Assembly: GCA_002432085.1 (NCBI GenBank)
Contig: DJFN01000033.1
Coordinates: forward strand, 1 to 8,893
Origin: Flavobacteriales bacterium UBA5871
GTDB taxonomy: Bacteria > Bacteroidota > Bacteroidia > Flavobacteriales_D > Crocinitomicaceae
Direction: 5' to 3'
Length of the DNA: 8,893 nucleotides
The notes under the pieces are model-generated. The model ran no database searches and was not told where the DNA came from. It worked only from the letters and a program-made list of their open reading frames with translations. How positions within the stretch are numbered: position 1 is the first letter of the stretch; each line of letters starts with the position of its first letter. Below, in pieces: positions 5,982-8,893 of this stretch. Both the position numbers and the translations under genes were made by a program.

Positions 5982-6035
5982 GACTACAAGATATCAGGAT
6001 TTTAAGACCTGTCCTGATATCCTGACATCTTGATG
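5972..6035. repeat. 8-base tandem repeat with an inverted half, AGGATTTC type
   Basis: Five forward units start at 5972, 5980, 5988, 5996 and 6004 (such as AGGACGTT, AAGATATC, AGGATTTT). From 6012 the same units run on the opposite strand. The change of direction creates a perfect 9-base stem, ATATCAGGA (5991-5999) with 6012-6020, around a 12-base loop, or alternatively an 11-of-12 stem of 5988-5999 with 6020-6031. There is no T tract after it, so it is not a standard terminator. Confidence 0.65.
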
Positions 6036-6050
6036 TCTAACCAAAGAACT

Positions 6051-7505
6051 ATGGAAGTAAGAAACCTTGAGCCTAAAGCATTGTGGAACCATTTCGCCGA
6101 TCTGAACGCGGTGCCACGTCCATCCAAAAAAGAAGAGCGCGTGATCCGGTTTATGCTGGATTTCGGTAAGCAGCTCGGACTGGAAACGATCGAAGACCGC
6201 ATCGGGAACGTGATCATCAAGAAACCGGCAACTCCAGGCATGGAAAACCGGAAGACGATCGTGATGCAGTCGCACCTCGACATGGTTCATCAGAAAAATG
6301 CCGACACGGTATTCGATTTCGACAACCAGGGAATCGAAATGCTGGTCGACGGCGACTGGGTGAGAGCTAAAGGCACAACACTCGGTGCTGACAACGGTAT
6401 CGGTGTTGCGGCGATTATGGCTGTGCTCGCTTCTACAGATATTCCGCACCCGGCGATCGAAGCGCTGTTTACCATCGACGAAGAAACCGGAATGACAGGC
6501 GCCATGCAGGTCGATCCGAAGAATATCACAGGCGCTATCTTGCTGAATCTCGACACGGAAGACGACGACGAATTGTCGATCGGTTGTGCCGGCGGTATCG
6601 ATACCAATACTACGATGGAAGTGGCTTACGAGCCCATTCCGGCGGATTTTGTGGCGTTTGAAATTCAATTGCGCGGCTTGCTCGGCGGACATTCCGGCAT
6701 GGATATCAACCTCGGACGCGGAAACGCCAATAAATGGATGAACCGTTTGCTCTACCATGCTGTTTCACTAGTAGACCTGCGTTTGATCGCACTCGACGGT
6801 GGAAGCCTTAGAAATGCCATTCCGCGTGAATCAACGGCATTGGTAGCCGTTCCGAAAGAAGAAAAAGCGATGTTCCTCGGTGCTGTGGATCAGGTGAACA
6901 CGCAATTGCAGGCTGAATACGCCACTATCGAAAAAGAATTTAAGCTCACTGTAACTGAAGCTTCGCATGAAGGAAAAGCAGTTACACATTCTGATGCAGA
7001 ACGTATTATGCAATCTGTTTATTCGGTGGCAAACGGCGTTTTCCGCATGAGCCCGGCGATTGCAGGATTGGTGGAAGCTTCTTCCAGCCTGGCGAGAGTA
7101 ACGTTGAAAGACGGCAGATTTACGACACAGTCCCTGCAGCGCAGCTCAGTTGAATCGACCAAAGCAGATGTGGCAAATGCGGTACGTACAGCCTTCGAAA
7201 GCGTCGGTGCTGCGGTTGTTCAGAATGGCGAATATCCAGGCTGGGAACCGAACCCGAATTCAGAGATCGTTCACTTGATGGCAGAGCTTTACCGCTCGAC
7301 ATTCAACGGCGAGCCACAGATCAAAGCTTGTCACGCTGGCCTCGAATGCGGAATCCTCGGCAAGCAATTTCCGGGAATGGACATGATATCCTTCGGACCA
7401 AACATCCGTGGAGCCCATTCGCCCGACGAATGTGTGCAGATCTCATCCGTTCAGAAATTCTGGAAATTCTTGTTGCTGACACTGGAGCGCATTCCGGTTC
7501 AATAG
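6051..7505 (+). CDS. pepD: Aminoacyl-histidine dipeptidase PepD (M20 metallopeptidase)
   Basis: A 484-residue cytosolic dizinc dipeptidase that cleaves Xaa-His dipeptides such as carnosine-like substrates; E. coli PepD is 485 residues. Expected M20 residues are present: SHLDMVH (His75, Asp77), GADNGIG (Asp114), DEETG (Glu144 as general base, Glu145 as ligand), LDTED (Asp168) and GAHSPDE (His456). GGHSG (212-216) lies in the lid domain (about 200-385), at the place of the lid histidine that reaches the active site. The ATG at 6051 is chosen because MEVRNLEPKALW lines up with the family N-terminus and total length; an ATG at 6033 would add six residues but is written in the repeat. No clear promoter precedes it, so it may depend on read-through from ettA. 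Confidence 0.93.
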   Translation: MEVRNLEPKALWNHFADLNAVPRPSKKEERVIRFMLDFGKQLGLETIEDRIGNVIIKKPATPGMENRKTIVMQSHLDMVHQKNADTVFDFDNQGIEMLVDGDWVRAKGTTLGADNGIGVAAIMAVLASTDIPHPAIEALFTIDEETGMTGAMQVDPKNITGAILLNLDTEDDDELSIGCAGGIDTNTTMEVAYEPIPADFVAFEIQLRGLLGGHSGMDINLGRGNANKWMNRLLYHAVSLVDLRLIALDGGSLRNAIPRESTALVAVPKEEKAMFLGAVDQVNTQLQAEYATIEKEFKLTVTEASHEGKAVTHSDAERIMQSVYSVANGVFRMSPAIAGLVEASSSLARVTLKDGRFTTQSLQRSSVESTKADVANAVRTAFESVGAAVVQNGEYPGWEPNPNSEIVHLMAELYRSTFNGEPQIKACHAGLECGILGKQFPGMDMISFGPNIRGAHSPDECVQISSVQKFWKFLLLTLERIPVQ

Positions 7506-7507
7506 CT

Positions 7508-7710
7508 TTTCACCACAAAAGGCACAAAAGCTTTAGGGGCTAGGTGTGGTTCGAAGCATCCCGGCGGTAGGCGAAGATATTGCGACCACGGTTTTATTGA
7601 TACATACGTATCTTAATCATAAACCTCTTTTGTGTAGTCAATTCGCTGAAGGCGAATGACGCTTTCAACTACGCTGGCACGTCCCGATCTTTGTGCCTTT
7701 TGTGGTAAAA
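7508..7710. repeat. About 200-base element with 17-base perfect terminal inverted repeats
   Basis: ACCACAAAAGGCACAAA (7512-7528) is repeated perfectly inverted at 7690-7706; three more outer bases pair after one mismatch (7508-7510 with 7708-7710). Inside are a hairpin at 7637-7660 (nine pairs with one bulged A, TGAAG loop) and a small palindrome GATACATACGTATC (7599-7612). No coding region is evident in it. It begins two bases after the pepD stop and fills the spacer before the convergent minus-strand gene. It resembles a MITE or a paired REP-type element; no target-site duplication is clear. It may also serve both convergent genes as a transcript-end structure. Confidence 0.65.
7637..7660. 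other. Hairpin inside the inverted-repeat element
   Basis: GTC-A-ATTCGC (7637-7646) pairs with GCGAATGAC (7652-7660) around TGAAG, with A7640 bulged. Outer bases GTAGT (7634-7638) can alternatively pair with ACTAC (7668-7672). The following bases are not T-rich, so it is not a classic terminator in either direction. Confidence 0.5.
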
Positions 7711-7732
7711 TCTACCATGGGCATCGCGTATT

Positions 7733-8128
7733 CTATGCCTCTTTTAATTTCGCCCTGAAAAACAACGGTTTCAACACAAACCACGCAAGCACCGGGAAGA
7801 AATGCAACGGTATCGCATACACCGCGAAATAGCCGAACGAATCTTCCGGAATATTCGAATTGATCGGGTAGAAAATGCTGCCCATGCTGCCGAAGGCAAA
7901 CAACAGGTTAAAGATGAATTCCGCGCGGGATTTCAGGACCATCGAAGCAGCCCAGAACGCAACGCAGGCGAAGATACAAACAAACGTGCAGGCTGCTGCT
8001 ATCGACGTATAGTTCAGGATCTTCGAATAATCGAACAGGTTGTCGTTGTAGAAATACGCGTAGGAAACGGCTCCGATTGACGACAGCACGGATGATGAAA
8101 CTCCCAGGAAAAAACAGTACTTGAACAT
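7733..8128 (-). CDS. Unrecognised four-helix membrane protein
   Basis: A 131-residue protein with four predicted transmembrane helices at about 5-27, 40-64, 70-88 and 100-124. Notable segments are KSRAEFIFNLLFAFGS (66-81), and IPLHFFPVLAWFVLKPLF (106-123) at the end of the last helix. I recall similar unnamed proteins with this HFFP-LAWF-LKPLF ending in Bacteroidota but cannot name a family. Hydrophobic residues dominate and no catalytic motif is clear apart from the proline/histidine pair. The gene is convergent with pepD. It lies 78 bases after the YceI gene on the same strand and may be cotranscribed; a degenerate promoter (TACATTG at 8161-8155 with TTG at 8180-8178) is also possible. Confidence 0.72.
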   Translation of the reverse strand: MFKYCFFLGVSSSVLSSIGAVSYAYFYNDNLFDYSKILNYTSIAAACTFVCIFACVAFWAASMVLKSRAEFIFNLLFAFGSMGSIFYPINSNIPEDSFGYFAVYAIPLHFFPVLAWFVLKPLFFRAKLKEA

Positions 8129-8206
8129 ACGTATCAGTTAAATGATAACAGGTTCAATGTATTCATTTCTTTACTGGCAACCAAAGAAACTTTCCTTAAG
8201 AAAGAC

Positions 8207-8743
8207 TTATTTCTTCGTCACAGGGACTGAAAAATCCACTTTCATGATGTCAGGAACGACATCCGATGGTTTTCCGACACCAAAATCCTTGCGGCTCACG
8301 TTGAACGTGCCGGTGAATTTGCCGCCCGTGCCACTTTGAGTGAATTTCACCGGGATCACGTATTGCTTACTGATGCCTTTGATTTTCAGATTTCCGGTGA
8401 TCTTGTAATTTTCGCCTGATTTTTCCACTTTGGACGAAACGTAGGTGATGGTCTTGTATTTCGGCTCGTTGAACCATTCGTCTGTCAGGGCTTTTTTGTT
8501 CTTCATGCCGTTCCCCATGTTGATGGAGTTCACGTCGATGGTCAGATCGAATTTAGCGGTCGACAGATCAGCCGGATCAAAGTTGATCGTTCCTTTGAAA
8601 GAAGAAAAGATACCTGTTGGGTCTTTGCTGGTGAATTTGATCGAATGGTCGCTGCCGATTTTCCATTCCTGGGAAGTGATGCTCATAAAGGCAGAGGAGA
8701 GCAATAAAATGCCTGCGAGAAGCGGATATGTGAGTCGTTTCAT
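8207..8743 (-). CDS. Secreted YceI-family lipocalin-like protein
   Basis: A 178-residue protein with an N-terminal signal peptide (basic MKR, hydrophobic core to about residue 22, probable cleavage before QEW at 25-27), so it is periplasmic. The mature part follows the YceI beta-barrel pattern: W-K-I-G-S-DHS-I-KF (27-37), the GIFSSFKGTINFDP segment (44-57), KFDLTIDVNSI (64-74), LTDEWFNEPKYKTITY (86-101), GNLKIKGISK (117-126) and NVSRKDFGVG (148-157). YceI proteins bind long isoprenoid or amphipathic molecules in the barrel. The MGNGMKNKKA stretch (76-85) replaces the usual arginine-aspartate-containing turn, suggesting a Bacteroidota subgroup. It starts 34 bases after a c-type cytochrome-like gene on the same strand, probably one operon. 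No convincing -7 element was found before it. Confidence 0.9.
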   Translation of the reverse strand: MKRLTYPLLAGILLLSSAFMSITSQEWKIGSDHSIKFTSKDPTGIFSSFKGTINFDPADLSTAKFDLTIDVNSINMGNGMKNKKALTDEWFNEPKYKTITYVSSKVEKSGENYKITGNLKIKGISKQYVIPVKFTQSGTGGKFTGTFNVSRKDFGVGKPSDVVPDIMKVDFSVPVTKK

Positions 8744-8777
8744 GACGTTCTTTTTTCGTTTTTAGCTTAATTCTGTT

Positions 8778-8893
8778 CTAATTGTTTTGCTTTCCTTGCA
8801 GAATCCATGCCTCAAATTGATGGATCGATGAATCGGGAAGTGGAGCCTGTCCGAACGGCATGGGCGTAAAGCCGTTCTCGCCGCGCATAGCGT
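8778..8893 (-). CDS. C-terminal end of a probable c-type cytochrome domain protein (partial)
   Basis: Only the last 37 residues and the stop are in the window; the 5' part lies beyond the right edge, and the first complete codon is at 8891. The tail contains MPFGQAPLP (11-19), then DSSIHQFEAWILQGKQNN (20-37). The order Met-Pro, a proline/glycine turn, a short acidic start of helix, then I-x-x-F-x-x-W-I-x-x-G matches the C-terminal helix of class I c-type cytochrome domains, the methionine being a candidate haem ligand. The heme-binding CxxCH would be upstream and cannot be seen. The YceI gene follows after 34 bases on the same strand, so they are likely cotranscribed. The reading frame is clear; the family call is moderately sure. 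Confidence 0.6.
   Translation of the reverse strand, partial: AMRGENGFTPMPFGQAPLPDSSIHQFEAWILQGKQNN

Noticed and set aside
6033..6050. Upstream ATG at 6033 as the pepD start
   Set aside because: It is written in the 8-base repeat unit and adds six residues outside the family alignment; kept only as an alternative.
5994..6758. Minus-strand open frame of 254 codons opposite the start of pepD
   Set aside because: Antisense to clear M20 catalytic motifs; no promoter or recognisable protein features.
7530..7575. GGTTCGAAGC resembling a tRNA T-loop
   Set aside because: The flanking bases do not form a T stem, and no acceptor, D or anticodon arms can be drawn.
7602..8135. 11-base direct repeat ACATACGTATC at 7602-7612 and 8125-8135 flanking the minus-strand membrane gene
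   Set aside because: Several 11-base matches are expected by chance in a window of this size, and the right copy spans a start codon; not enough to propose attachment sites or a duplication.
8184..8215. Possible terminator hairpin after the YceI gene (CTTTC-CTTAA-GAAAG)
   Set aside because: Only five A/T-rich pairs in the core and no following T tract on the minus strand.

Overview
The window looks like chromosomal DNA from a member of the Bacteroidota, most likely a flavobacterium-like lineage. Three things point there. Several genes are preceded by the Bacteroidota -7 promoter element TAnnTTTG, in places with a TTG about 20 bases further upstream, and there are no strong Shine-Dalgarno sequences. 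The proteins resemble families I know from flavobacteria: small DUF4190/CCC-motif membrane proteins paired with DUF2752, a YceI protein beside a cytochrome-type protein, and a VF530 protein. Coding regions have moderate GC and the spacers are AT-rich and full of short degenerate repeats. A Crocinitomicaceae/Fluviicola-like source is a guess from memory, not something the sequence proves.

Layout. A lipoprotein gene (630-16, minus strand) and a membrane-protein cluster (from 833, plus strand) diverge from a 202-base promoter region. The cluster holds four paralogous small four-helix membrane proteins (833-1255, 1654-2169, 2188-2634, 2634-3095), with a DUF4190 protein (1328-1627) inserted after the first. 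The first paralog has its own promoter, an intrinsic terminator and distinct codon usage; the others are tightly packed. A second two-gene unit follows: a DUF4190/CCC-motif-like protein (3243-3569) and a DUF2752 protein (3583-3855).

Next are ettA, the ABC-F translational throttle ATPase (4078-5763), overlapped by one base by a VF530/DUF2132 gene (5763-5981), and then pepD, a cytosolic aminoacyl-histidine dipeptidase (6051-7505). A roughly 200-base inverted-repeat element lies between pepD and a convergent minus-strand block: an unrecognised four-helix membrane protein (8128-7733), a secreted YceI protein (8743-8207), and the last 37 codons of a probable c-type cytochrome domain protein (8891-8778) running off the right edge.

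The most unusual non-coding signal is in the spacers. Five gene ends that are not inside operons carry short tandem arrays or an inverted-repeat element beginning within about seven bases of the stop codon. The arrays have 7-, 8- and 11-base units, and two of the types recur in separate spacers. The most unusual coding signal is the tandem paralog cluster. No mobile element with a transposase, CRISPR array, tRNA or rRNA was seen.
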